A stretch of 64,000 nucleotides of DNA from Verrucomicrobiota bacterium. Its GTDB lineage: Bacteria; Verrucomicrobiota; Verrucomicrobiia; JADLBR01. Made by a program: the position numbers and the translations under genes. Below, piece by piece: positions 57,062-64,000 of the stretch (position 1 is the first letter of the stretch; each line of letters opens with the position of its first letter). The notes under the pieces are model-generated. The model saw nothing but the letters and a program-made list of their open reading frames with translations, had not been told where the DNA came from and ran no database searches. The DNA is taken from contig JAKQKQ010000201.1 of NCBI GenBank assembly GCA_029560585.1, positions 159,805-223,804 of the forward strand, written 5' to 3'.

Positions 57062-57487
57062 TCAATGGCCGCAGCAACAGCCGCCGCCTTTCGGCATGCA
57101 AAACTCCGTGAGCACGCCGCGTGTCGATTTCGGATGGAGGAACGCGACAAGCTTCTCCGCCGCGCCCTCGAAAGGTTCCTGATTGATCAGCCTAACGCCT
57201 GCCCCGGCCGCCTGGGCCAGCTGCGCGCGTATGTCGTCCGTCCCGAAGGCCACGTGGTGGATCCCCTCCCCGTTTTTTTCAATGAATTTCGCGATGGGGC
57301 TTTCGGGGTCGGTGGGCTCCAGCAGCTCGATGTGCACCTCGCCCACGCTGAAGAAAGCCGTCCGCACCTTCTGCGATGGCACCTCCTCGCGCTTCTCGCA
57401 CTTAAGCCCGAGGGCCCGCTCGTACAGCGCCACCGCCTCGTCCAGCGATCTCACCGCGATGCCCAAGTGATCGATCTTCTTAATCAT
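57062..57487 (-). CDS. mce: Methylmalonyl-CoA epimerase
   Basis: This 141-residue vicinal-oxygen-chelate enzyme interconverts the R and S forms of methylmalonyl-CoA. The metal ligands appear in DHLGIAV (His7), the VGEVHIELLEP block and GIHHVAFG. The C-terminus ends in an unusual Gly/Cys run (GGGCCCGH). It sits between mutB and the carboxyltransferase gene, which fits its role as the bridge between mutase and decarboxylase. Confidence 0.94.
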   Translation of the reverse strand: MIKKIDHLGIAVRSLDEAVALYERALGLKCEKREEVPSQKVRTAFFSVGEVHIELLEPTDPESPIAKFIEKNGEGIHHVAFGTDDIRAQLAQAAGAGVRLINQEPFEGAAEKLVAFLHPKSTRGVLTEFCMPKGGGCCCGH

Positions 57488-57515
57488 CTCGTTGTCTCTC
57501 CGTCCCGGCCCTTCC

Positions 57516-59702
57516 TCAATCCTCGAGCGCCAGCCGCTCGTTCAACTCCTCAAGGATCTTGCGCGCCGCCACCGGCAACACCGTCCCCGGGCCAAACACG
57601 GCCGCGGCGCCCTTGCCGTAAAGGAACTCATAGTCCTGCACCGGGATCACACCGCCCACGACGACCATGATGTCTTCGCGGCCGAGTTTGCCAAGCTCCT
57701 CCACGAGTTGTGGCAACAGCGTCTTGTGGCCTCCGGCAAGGCTGCTGATCGCGACGACGTGGACGTCGTTCTCGACCGCCATGCGCGCCGTCTCGTCGGG
57801 GGTCTGGAACAGCGGCCCGATGTCCACGTCAAAACCCATGTCCGCATACGCCGTCGCCACCACCTTGGCGCCGCGGTCGTGGCCATCTTGGCCGATCTTG
57901 GCGATGAGTATCCTGGGCCGCCGGCCCTCCTTGACCGCGAACGTGTCGGTCAGCAACCGGATTGCCCCAATCTCCTCGCTCTCGCCAAACTCCGTCTGGT
58001 ACACCCCGGCAATCGATCGTATCTGGGCCTTGTGGCGCCCGAAGATCTTCTCCAAAGCGAACGAGATCTCGCCAAGCGAGGCCCTGGCGCGCGCGGCGTC
58101 GATCGCCAGCTCCAGGAGATTGCCCTCGCCCTTCTCCGCGCATTGCGTCAGTGCGTCGAGGGTCGCCTTGGTCCGCCCGCTGTCCCGCTCGGCGCGCAAC
58201 TTCGCCAGCCTCCTGATCTGGGCCTCGCGGACCGCGGTATTGTCCACCTCGAGGACCTCGATCTCCTGCGGCTTGTCGAGGCGATAGCGGTTGACGCCAA
58301 CGATGGTCTCCCGGCCCGAATCGATCCAGGCCTGGCGCCGCGCCGCGGTCTCCTCGATCCGGAGCTTGGGCAGGCCCGTCTCGATCGCCCTGGCCATGCC
58401 GCCCAGCGACTCGATCTCCTGGATGTGGGCCCAGGCGCGGCGCATCAACTCCCCGGTCAGTGCCTCCACATAATAGGATCCCGCCCAAGGATCGATCACG
58501 TTGCAGATGCCCGTCTCCTCCTGCAGGTACAGCTGCGTGTTCCGCGCGATGCGCGCCGAGAAATCCGTCGGCAGCGCGATGGCCTCATCGAGCGAATTGG
58601 TGTGAAGCGACTGGGTGTGGCCAAGCGCCGCGGCCATGGCCTCGACGCACGTGCGCACCACGTTGTTGAAAGGATCCTGCTCGGTGAGGCTCCACCCGCT
58701 GGTCTGGCTGTGGGTGCGCAGCGCCATCGACTTCGGGTTCTTCGGGTTGAACTGCTTGACCAGCTTGGCCCAGAGGGCCCGCGCCGCGCGCATCTTGGCC
58801 ACCTCCATGAAGAAGTTCTTCCCCTGCGCCCAGAAGAACGACAGCCGGGGCGCGAAGGCGTCGATGTCGATGCCGGCCTTCAGCCCGGCGCGCACGTACT
58901 CCAGCCCATCGGCCAGCGTGTAGGCCATCTCCAGATCGGCCGACGCGCCCGCCTCCTGCATGTGGTAGCCCGAGATGCTGATGCAGTTGAATTTCGGCAT
59001 CTGCCGCGATGTGAAAGCGAAGATGTCCGCGATGAGCCGCATGGAGGGTCGGGGCGGATAGATGTAGGTGTTCCGCACCATGTACTCCTTGAGGATGTCG
59101 TTCTGTATGGTCCCCGATAGGTCGGCGACCCTGACGCCCTGCTCCTCGGCGGCGACGATGTAGAACGCCATCACCGGCAGCACGGCCCCGTTCATCGTCA
59201 TCGAGACCGACATCTTGTCCAGCGGGATGCCATCGAAGAGGATCTTCATGTCCAACACGGAATCGATGGCCACCCCCGCCTTGCCCACGTCGGCGAACGC
59301 CCGGGGGTGGTCGGAGTCATATCCCCTGTGCGTCGGCAGGTCGAAGGCGACCGAAAGCCCCTTCTGTCCCGCGGCCAGATTGCGCCGGTAGAAGGCGTTG
59401 CTCTCCTCGGCAGTCGAGAACCCGGCGTACTGCCGCACGGTCCATGGCCGCGTGACGTACATGGTGGCGTAGGGTCCCCTGACGTACGGCGGCAGTCCCG
59501 GCATGCCGCCCAGGTGCTCCAGGCCGACCAGGTCCTCCTGGCGGTAGAGCGGCATGACGTCGATCTGCTCCATGGTCTCCCAGACCCACTCGTCCAGCTT
59601 CTTGCCCGTATCCTGCTCGATCCGATCCTTCCACACGTCCCGCGAAGGCCGGGCCATCGGTGGCTCGAATTCGATCTTCGAGAAATCGGGGAATTCGCTC
59701 AT
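57516..59702 (-). CDS. mutB: Methylmalonyl-CoA mutase large (catalytic) subunit
   Basis: This 728-residue coenzyme B12-dependent isomerase converts succinyl-CoA to (R)-methylmalonyl-CoA. The TIM-barrel domain spans about residues 30-560 ([39 protein letters not shown]). The C-terminal B12-binding domain has the intact base-off motif [13 protein letters not shown] (DxHxxG, about residue 607). Its start overlaps the small subunit stop (ATGA), so expression is coupled. Heterodimeric mutase is expected, with the small subunit encoded upstream. Confidence 0.96.
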   Translation of the reverse strand: MSEFPDFSKIEFEPPMARPSRDVWKDRIEQDTGKKLDEWVWETMEQIDVMPLYRQEDLVGLEHLGGMPGLPPYVRGPYATMYVTRPWTVRQYAGFSTAEESNAFYRRNLAAGQKGLSVAFDLPTHRGYDSDHPRAFADVGKAGVAIDSVLDMKILFDGIPLDKMSVSMTMNGAVLPVMAFYIVAAEEQGVRVADLSGTIQNDILKEYMVRNTYIYPPRPSMRLIADIFAFTSRQMPKFNCISISGYHMQEAGASADLEMAYTLADGLEYVRAGLKAGIDIDAFAPRLSFFWAQGKNFFMEVAKMRAARALWAKLVKQFNPKNPKSMALRTHSQTSGWSLTEQDPFNNVVRTCVEAMAAALGHTQSLHTNSLDEAIALPTDFSARIARNTQLYLQEETGICNVIDPWAGSYYVEALTGELMRRAWAHIQEIESLGGMARAIETGLPKLRIEETAARRQAWIDSGRETIVGVNRYRLDKPQEIEVLEVDNTAVREAQIRRLAKLRAERDSGRTKATLDALTQCAEKGEGNLLELAIDAARARASLGEISFALEKIFGRHKAQIRSIAGVYQTEFGESEEIGAIRLLTDTFAVKEGRRPRILIAKIGQDGHDRGAKVVATAYADMGFDVDIGPLFQTPDETARMAVENDVHVVAISSLAGGHKTLLPQLVEELGKLGREDIMVVVGGVIPVQDYEFLYGKGAAAVFGPGTVLPVAARKILEELNERLALED

Positions 59703-61852
59703 GCCGCCACCCCCGCCCGCTTTGCCAACCGGGTCAGAGTCTCCAGCGCATCCGATCGGACGTGTATGAACTCATCCACCCCAGTGGCCTTGTGCGCCTC
59801 GATTTGGTCTTTCGGGTAACCCGCCAGCACCAGGATCACCCCGGGCATCTTCGCTCTCAGCGCGGCCACCAACGGGGGCACTAGATCCGGGTAGGTCTCG
59901 TCGGTCGAGCAAATGACCACGATGGCGGCACCCGAATCGGCCGCCGCCGCCGCCGCGGCTTCTGCGTCCGCGTACCCCGAGCCACCCACCACGCTGAATC
60001 CAGCCACCTCGAAAAATCCGCGGCTGAAATCCGCACGCGCCTTGTGCTGCCGCAGCGGGCCCATGGCCGCGAGGAAGACCTTGGGCCGCCCACCCGCGCG
60101 GCGGCCGTGCTCGATGACCGCCAACCGCAGTTTCTCGTAGCCCTCTGTCACCCGGCAGATCGTCACCGGCGGCATCGGTTCGTCGGGACGATCCTGGATG
60201 CGGAGCGTGCGCGTCACTTCCCCAAGCGTCGCGCCGGCCCTCACCGCGGCCACGCACGCCTCCAGGACCTCGCCGGGACCCGCCTCGACGATCCGCGACA
60301 GGCCCGCCATGACTTCCGTGTTCCGCCGGTTGTCCGAGGATGTCCGATACGCCTCGATTTGCGCCGCGCGCTTCTTCCGGAATGCCGCCCCGTCGAAGTT
60401 CGACCCGGGCAGGGGCTCCTCTGGCCCATGGACATACTGATTCGTGCCGACGATTATCTTGCTCCGCTGCGCGACCTTCTTGGCCTGGACCGCCGCCGCG
60501 GACGCGATCTCCGACTGCGGGAATCCGGCGCGCATCGCCGCCGCCATCCCCCCGCGCCTCTCCACTTCCTGAAACAGTTCCCAGCCTCGCTTGGCCAGGT
60601 CCGCCGTCAGGCTCTCGATGAACCAAGAGCCACCCGCCGGATCGATCACGCGGTCCAGCCGGCACTCCTCGTGCAGAATGAGCTGTGTGTTCCGCGCGAT
60701 CCGCCGCGAGAACTCGTCCGAGAAACGGACGACCTCATCGAAGGGACCGACCTGCATGCTGTCGCATCCGCCCAGGACCCCGGAGAAGGCCTCCGTCGTC
60801 GTCCGCAGCATGTTGACGTAGGGGTCGAAGATCGTCTTGTTCCACTGGCCCGTGCGCACGTGGATCCGCAGCCGCTGCGCATCCTGGGAACCGCCCAGCA
60901 CCTGAACCAGGCGCGCCCAGAGCATCCGGGCCGCCCTCAATTTGGCGATCTCAACAAAGAACCGCGATCCCACCGTCAGGGCAAACCTCATGTGGGTCGC
61001 CACCTGGTCGACCGTCAGCCCCCGCCGCATCATCTCGCGCAGGTACTCGGCCCCGGTCGCGAGCGTGAATCCCAGCCCGTGCACCGCGTGGCCCCCTCCC
61101 TCATACCAGGCCCGCCCGTGCACGCAGATGGTCTCCAGCCCAGGCGCATTGCCCACCGCCCAGACCAGAAGTTCCCTCATCTCGCTGTAGGCCTGATCGA
61201 ATGAGTGCGGCAGTGCCCCCTGATGCGCCACGACGCCTATGGGATCCATCTCGATGCAGCCCCGGAGCTTCTCCAGCGACTTGCCACGCTTGCGCGCCAG
61301 CGCCACCAGCAGCGCGGCGAAGGGCAGTGCGGAAGATCCAGAGCGCACAAACAACGAGACTTTCTCCAGGTCAATGCCGTCCAGCGCCTTGTGCAAGTCC
61401 TCGAGCGTGGCGACCGACATCCCCCAGACGCCCACGTCGCCCGGCTTGGCCCAGTCCGGGTCGTGGCCATTCCGCGTGGCACGGTCCAGCACCATATTGA
61501 TGCCGTTCAGACCCCGGTCCACATCGTGCCGCGCCGCCATGTTGAACTCCAGCGGCTCCGGGCACGTCAGCTCCTGCGATATCTCCCAACCGTCCCTCAG
61601 ATGCCCCGCGGCCCGAGCCCCCCGCACGAAGGGCGGAAAACCCGGCAGTGACCGCGCGAACTCCAACCCCTCCACATCCTCGGCCCGGTAAATCGGCTTC
61701 AGGTCGATACCCTCCACCAGGTGCGTCACCAGGCGCTTCTCGAATGGCGCACCCCCCAGCGATTCCTCGGCAAGCGCCCGCCACTCGGGGTATCCCACCT
61801 CCGGAAACTCCGAAAGCAACGGCCCTCCATCCTGCTGACTATCTCCGCTCAT
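59699..61852 (-). CDS. mutA: Methylmalonyl-CoA mutase small subunit
   Basis: This 717-residue protein is homologous to MutB but is the non-catalytic partner. It has the TIM-barrel-like part (residues 60-560; [20 protein letters not shown] in place of the Mut[10 protein letters not shown] block) and a C-terminal B12-type domain. In that domain the DxHxxG motif is replaced by GPLRQHKAR, so it does not bind B12 in the usual way, as is normal for small subunits. It is the first gene of the operon. The ribosome-binding site is weak; a good promoter lies 35-70 bases upstream. Confidence 0.93.
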   Translation of the reverse strand: MSGDSQQDGGPLLSEFPEVGYPEWRALAEESLGGAPFEKRLVTHLVEGIDLKPIYRAEDVEGLEFARSLPGFPPFVRGARAAGHLRDGWEISQELTCPEPLEFNMAARHDVDRGLNGINMVLDRATRNGHDPDWAKPGDVGVWGMSVATLEDLHKALDGIDLEKVSLFVRSGSSALPFAALLVALARKRGKSLEKLRGCIEMDPIGVVAHQGALPHSFDQAYSEMRELLVWAVGNAPGLETICVHGRAWYEGGGHAVHGLGFTLATGAEYLREMMRRGLTVDQVATHMRFALTVGSRFFVEIAKLRAARMLWARLVQVLGGSQDAQRLRIHVRTGQWNKTIFDPYVNMLRTTTEAFSGVLGGCDSMQVGPFDEVVRFSDEFSRRIARNTQLILHEECRLDRVIDPAGGSWFIESLTADLAKRGWELFQEVERRGGMAAAMRAGFPQSEIASAAAVQAKKVAQRSKIIVGTNQYVHGPEEPLPGSNFDGAAFRKKRAAQIEAYRTSSDNRRNTEVMAGLSRIVEAGPGEVLEACVAAVRAGATLGEVTRTLRIQDRPDEPMPPVTICRVTEGYEKLRLAVIEHGRRAGGRPKVFLAAMGPLRQHKARADFSRGFFEVAGFSVVGGSGYADAEAAAAAAADSGAAIVVICSTDETYPDLVPPLVAALRAKMPGVILVLAGYPKDQIEAHKATGVDEFIHVRSDALETLTRLAKRAGVAA

Positions 61853-61888
61853 CGGTATTGGTCCAAATCATCTCCCGCGCGCAGCCAT

Positions 61889-61918
61889 CACATAGGCTTT
61901 CAACATACCATCTGTCAA
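61889..61918 (-). promoter_or_regulatory. Promoter of the methylmalonyl-CoA operon
   Basis: On the minus strand a perfect TTGACA (61918-61913) and TATGTG (61894-61889) are 18 bases apart. The start of transcription would be about 30 bases before the mutA ATG. A palindrome with the core ATATCGATA and flanking CGCG repeats lies about 40-60 bases upstream (61948-61968) and could be an operator. Confidence 0.55.
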
Positions 61919-61987
61919 TCAGTTTTTCTAATCTCCGGACGAAACACGCGGAGTATCGATATCGCGGTCACAAACGCAATCAGGAAA

Positions 61988-62007
61988 CCGCGCAATTTTT
62001 TGTGCGG
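61988..62007 (-). terminator. Terminator hairpin after the DUF2244-like gene
   Basis: An 8-bp stem (CCGCGCAA / TTGTGCGG, one G-U pair) with a TTTT loop on the plus strand follows the DUF2244-like stop by about 14 bases on the minus strand. A short TTT follows the stem in that direction. It separates that gene from the mutA promoter. Confidence 0.5.
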
Positions 62008-62021
62008 AGTATGAGCAAATC

Positions 62022-62549
62022 TTACATGCGCAGCCGCTCGCGGATGAACATCTGCAGCCGAGACAGATCGTCGCGCCCGAGGGCGGCTCCGAGACGGAAG
62101 GTCGATCGGCCATCGGACAAGATGAGCACGCGTCCCCGGCGCGTGTCCTCCAGGCACGGCTCGGCGAGCCTGCGGTACCCGATGCGGGCCACCTGCCGCT
62201 GCGCCGGCTCATCCAGGGGGGGAATTACCCCACCCCGGCCTTTCCCCCTGCGGATGACTATCGTGTCGTCCTCCAGCGAGATCTCTTCAAAACCGCTCGT
62301 GCGCCATCGGCCGCCGCAGGCTCCCGCGCCAAACAGGATGGCGAAGAGAAACACCACCGCATAGATGGGATCCAGAAAAAAAGCGGCGATCGCGCACGGG
62401 CCGCAGATGGCCGTGGCAACCCAGAAGGCGCGCTCCGGGCCCAATCGCTCAAGCCAGTTCGCCGGGGCGGGCCACCGAAACACGACCCGCCCGCCGGCCT
62501 TGCCTCCGCGGATCTCAGATCCGGGCGGCATGCCAAAATCTTCATCCAT
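62022..62549 (-). CDS. DUF2244-like small membrane protein
   Basis: This 175-residue protein has two adjacent transmembrane helices (about residues 38-75; VATAICGPCAIAAFFLD and YAVVFLFAILFGAGA) and a C-terminal beta-rich domain with ISLEDDTIVIRRGKG and RLQMFIRERLRM. The architecture recalls DUF2244 or bacterial PH-like membrane proteins; the family call is tentative. The ATG at 62549 has a good GAGG ribosome-binding site eight bases upstream, so a much longer upstream frame is rejected. It is divergent from accA, which starts 166 bases away. Confidence 0.55.
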   Translation of the reverse strand: MDEDFGMPPGSEIRGGKAGGRVVFRWPAPANWLERLGPERAFWVATAICGPCAIAAFFLDPIYAVVFLFAILFGAGACGGRWRTSGFEEISLEDDTIVIRRGKGRGGVIPPLDEPAQRQVARIGYRRLAEPCLEDTRRGRVLILSDGRSTFRLGAALGRDDLSRLQMFIRERLRM

Positions 62550-62664
62550 GCCGATTTCCTCGAAATGCCAACAGGGCCACTGTATCGCCATCCCGACGAT
62601 GAACAAGGACTCAAGATCCGACCGCGCATCGCCCACCACCCCGCGCACGGAAGCACTTGTCACA

Positions 62665-62693
62665 TTGCCACGATCAACGGTGGGCGCTACATT
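62665..62693 (+). promoter_or_regulatory. Candidate accA promoter
   Basis: TTGCCA (62665-62670) and TACATT (62688-62693) are separated by 17 bases, with a TATACT directly following. The region is A/T-rich and ends about 20 bases before the accA start. Confidence 0.5.
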
Positions 62694-62714
62694 ATACTTT
62701 TTCAGGTGCCGTCC

Positions 62715-63701
62715 ATGACCCCAAAAACCGCCCGACAGCAGCCCCTCGACTTTGAGAGACCGATCATGGAGATCGAGGAATCTCTCGCGCGCCTGACCTC
62801 GGTGCACCCGCCCGACGATCCCGGCGTCGCACGCGAGGTCGCCGCACTGCGCGAGCGACTCGGCCGCGTCAGAGGGGAGATCTACGCGCGCCTTAACCCC
62901 TGGCAGCGCGTCCAGATCGCCCGACATCCCGCGCGCCCCTACACCCTCGATTACGCAGCCCTCTGCTTCGATGAATTCATCGAGCTCCGCGGCGATCGCG
63001 CCTTCGCGGATGACCGCTCCCTCGTGGGAGGCTTCGCCCGCCTGGGCGGCCACCCCGTCATGCTCATCGGCCATCAGAAAGGGCGCGACACCAAAGATCG
63101 CGCCCTCCGAAATTTTGGCATGGCGCATCCCGAGGGTTATCGCAAGGCCCTCCGCCTGATGCGCCTCGCGTCGAAATTCGGCCTCCCCATCATCACGCTC
63201 GTGGACACACCGGGCGCCTATCCGGGCATCGGTGCGGAGGAGCGCCACATCGCCGAGGCCATCGCGGTGAACCTCCGCGAGATGTTCTCGCTCGAGGTTC
63301 CGATTGTCGCGGCCGTGATCGGCGAGGGCGGCAGCGGCGGTGCCCTCGGCATCGCGATCGCGGATCGCGTGCTGATCCTGGAGAACGCCTACTACTCCGT
63401 CATCTCCCCCGAGGGATGCGCCGCGATCCTCTGGAAAAACCGCGCCCGCGCCGCCGAGGCCGCGGCGGCCCTCAAGATGTCCTCCGCCGACCTCCTGCGC
63501 CTCGGCATTGTCGATGAGATCATCCCCGAGCCGCCCGGAGGTGCCCATCACGATGCCACGGCCATGGCCGCCACTCTCAAGGCCGCGCTCGCCAGACACC
63601 TCGCCGCCCTCGCACCCATTCGACCCGCCGACCTCCGCAATCAGCGCTACGAGAAATTCCGCCGGCTCGGGCCATTCGACGAGTCCCGTCCGGAGAGTTG
63701 A
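62715..63701 (+). CDS. accA: Acetyl-CoA carboxylase carboxyltransferase subunit alpha
   Basis: This 328-residue protein is one half of the carboxyltransferase of acetyl-CoA carboxylase, the first step of fatty acid synthesis. Recognisable blocks are QPLDFERPIMEIEESLARL at the N-terminus, FDEFIELRGDRAFADD (about residue 86), IGHQKGRDTKDR, DTPGAYPGIGAEERH (about 170) and GEGGSGGALGIAIADRVLIL. The ATG at 62715 fits the usual N-terminus; the frame is open upstream without homology. accD is not in the window. Confidence 0.96.
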   Translation: MTPKTARQQPLDFERPIMEIEESLARLTSVHPPDDPGVAREVAALRERLGRVRGEIYARLNPWQRVQIARHPARPYTLDYAALCFDEFIELRGDRAFADDRSLVGGFARLGGHPVMLIGHQKGRDTKDRALRNFGMAHPEGYRKALRLMRLASKFGLPIITLVDTPGAYPGIGAEERHIAEAIAVNLREMFSLEVPIVAAVIGEGGSGGALGIAIADRVLILENAYYSVISPEGCAAILWKNRARAAEAAAALKMSSADLLRLGIVDEIIPEPPGGAHHDATAMAATLKAALARHLAALAPIRPADLRNQRYEKFRRLGPFDESRPES

Positions 63702-64000
63702 AAGCCCATCGGCCTGACCTGAAACTTCACGCTGTTCGCGGGCGCGGCTCATGCCCCGACCCAGGATCTGGGCCGGGAGGGCTTTGGACTGCGGTGGCAC
63801 CGTCCGGCAACCGCCGGACGGTGCCACCGCTTTGGCAGCGCGCGAAGCGCGAGCCGGGGCCATCGGCTTCGGCTCCGCCGGGGGCAAAAGCGGTGTCGCC
63901 GCTTCGCTGTACCACCGCAGTCCAAAACGGCCCCGCCCCCAGAAGTTTCACCCTGAATAATCCGGCGCGAGGACGAACCTGGCTATCGCGCCCCCGCGCG
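63702..64000. other. Intergenic region after accA containing a palindromic element
   Basis: No gene is supported in the last 299 bases. The central 144 bases are a nested inverted-repeat element described separately. The flanks carry no recognisable start, terminator or gene fragment. Confidence 0.55.
63783..63926. repeat. Nested palindromic repeat element with 15-bp terminal inverted repeats
   Basis: The element is bounded by TTTGGACTGCGGTGG (63783-63797) and its exact inverse complement CCACCGCAGTCCAAA (63912-63926). Inside the left end a perfect 18-bp hairpin (63791-63808 against 63813-63830, loop AACC) spans GCGGTGGCACCGTCCGGC. The rest includes GCGCGCGAAGCGCG and AAAGCGGTGTCGCCGC, themselves partly palindromic. 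It has no open reading frame of note. It resembles interspersed palindromic elements I recall from verrucomicrobial genomes (memory, not verified). No second copy was found in the window. Confidence 0.75.

Noticed and set aside
57492..59120. Long plus-strand open frame antisense to mutB
   Set aside because: It is a shadow of the mutase gene in GC-rich DNA, with the low-complexity composition of such frames and no family motif.

Overview
The window is a GC-rich, densely coded bacterial chromosome segment of about 50 protein genes. I found no rRNA, tRNA, CRISPR array, phage or insertion sequence. Several features point to the Planctomycetes-Verrucomicrobia-Chlamydiae group, most likely Verrucomicrobia. 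These are secreted proteins with Asp-rich ADPDxD-type (thrombospondin-3-like) C-terminal modules, a bacterial AP2-like protein, a DnaX that lacks the usual zinc cysteines, an alternative complex III joined to a cbb3-type oxidase, and a large nested palindromic element at the right end. This placement comes from gene content and is not proven.

Layout. Positions 1-8009 (+) hold a respiratory operon: the tail of actB, then actC, actD, actE, actF, a small membrane protein, a CcoS-like protein and a cbb3-type oxidase (CcoN, CcoO and a one-haem CcoP-like subunit). Most junctions overlap as ATGA or GTGA. Positions 8104-10766 (-) hold a three-gene operon: a VTC-type polyphosphate polymerase domain, a DUF4956 membrane protein and an HlyD-like membrane fusion protein. 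Next come uvrA and an overlapping secreted TPR protein (+), a PilZ-like gene (-), and the fatty-acid and ribosome operon coaD-DUF177-rpmF-plsX-fabH (-). Positions 20616-26638 carry argH, an NnrS-like gene, purM, an inositol-monophosphatase-family gene, a secreted transglutaminase-like protein and recR. The ybaB-dnaX pair (28302-30286) is separated from recR by a gene for a secreted protein. valS, an FHA/DUF4388 protein and a collinear run follow: PQQ-like propeller, TPR protein, ECF sigma factor, a membrane protein and a catalytically dead HtrA-like protein. After these come an aminotransferase, a HAD-Nudix fusion, an AP2-like protein, leuS, a Rad3/XPD-like helicase with an N-terminal nuclease-like domain, and a secreted protein of more than 1200 residues.

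Positions 51786-61852 (-) form an eight-gene operon for the methylmalonyl-CoA pathway: mutase small and large subunits, epimerase, carboxyltransferase, membrane gamma subunit, biotin carrier, Na+-pumping beta subunit and a CoA-transferase. Together these can interconvert succinate and propionate, with decarboxylation of methylmalonyl-CoA coupled to Na+ export. The same genome stretch therefore encodes a high-affinity type of oxidase and a propionate-forming or propionate-using fermentation module. The window ends with a DUF2244-like membrane protein (-), accA (+) and the palindromic repeat.

Most interesting for follow-up are the VTC-DUF4956-HlyD operon, the sigma-factor operon ending in a pseudo-HtrA, the C-terminal module shared by two secreted proteins, the duplicated motif in the gamma subunit, and the terminal palindromic element.
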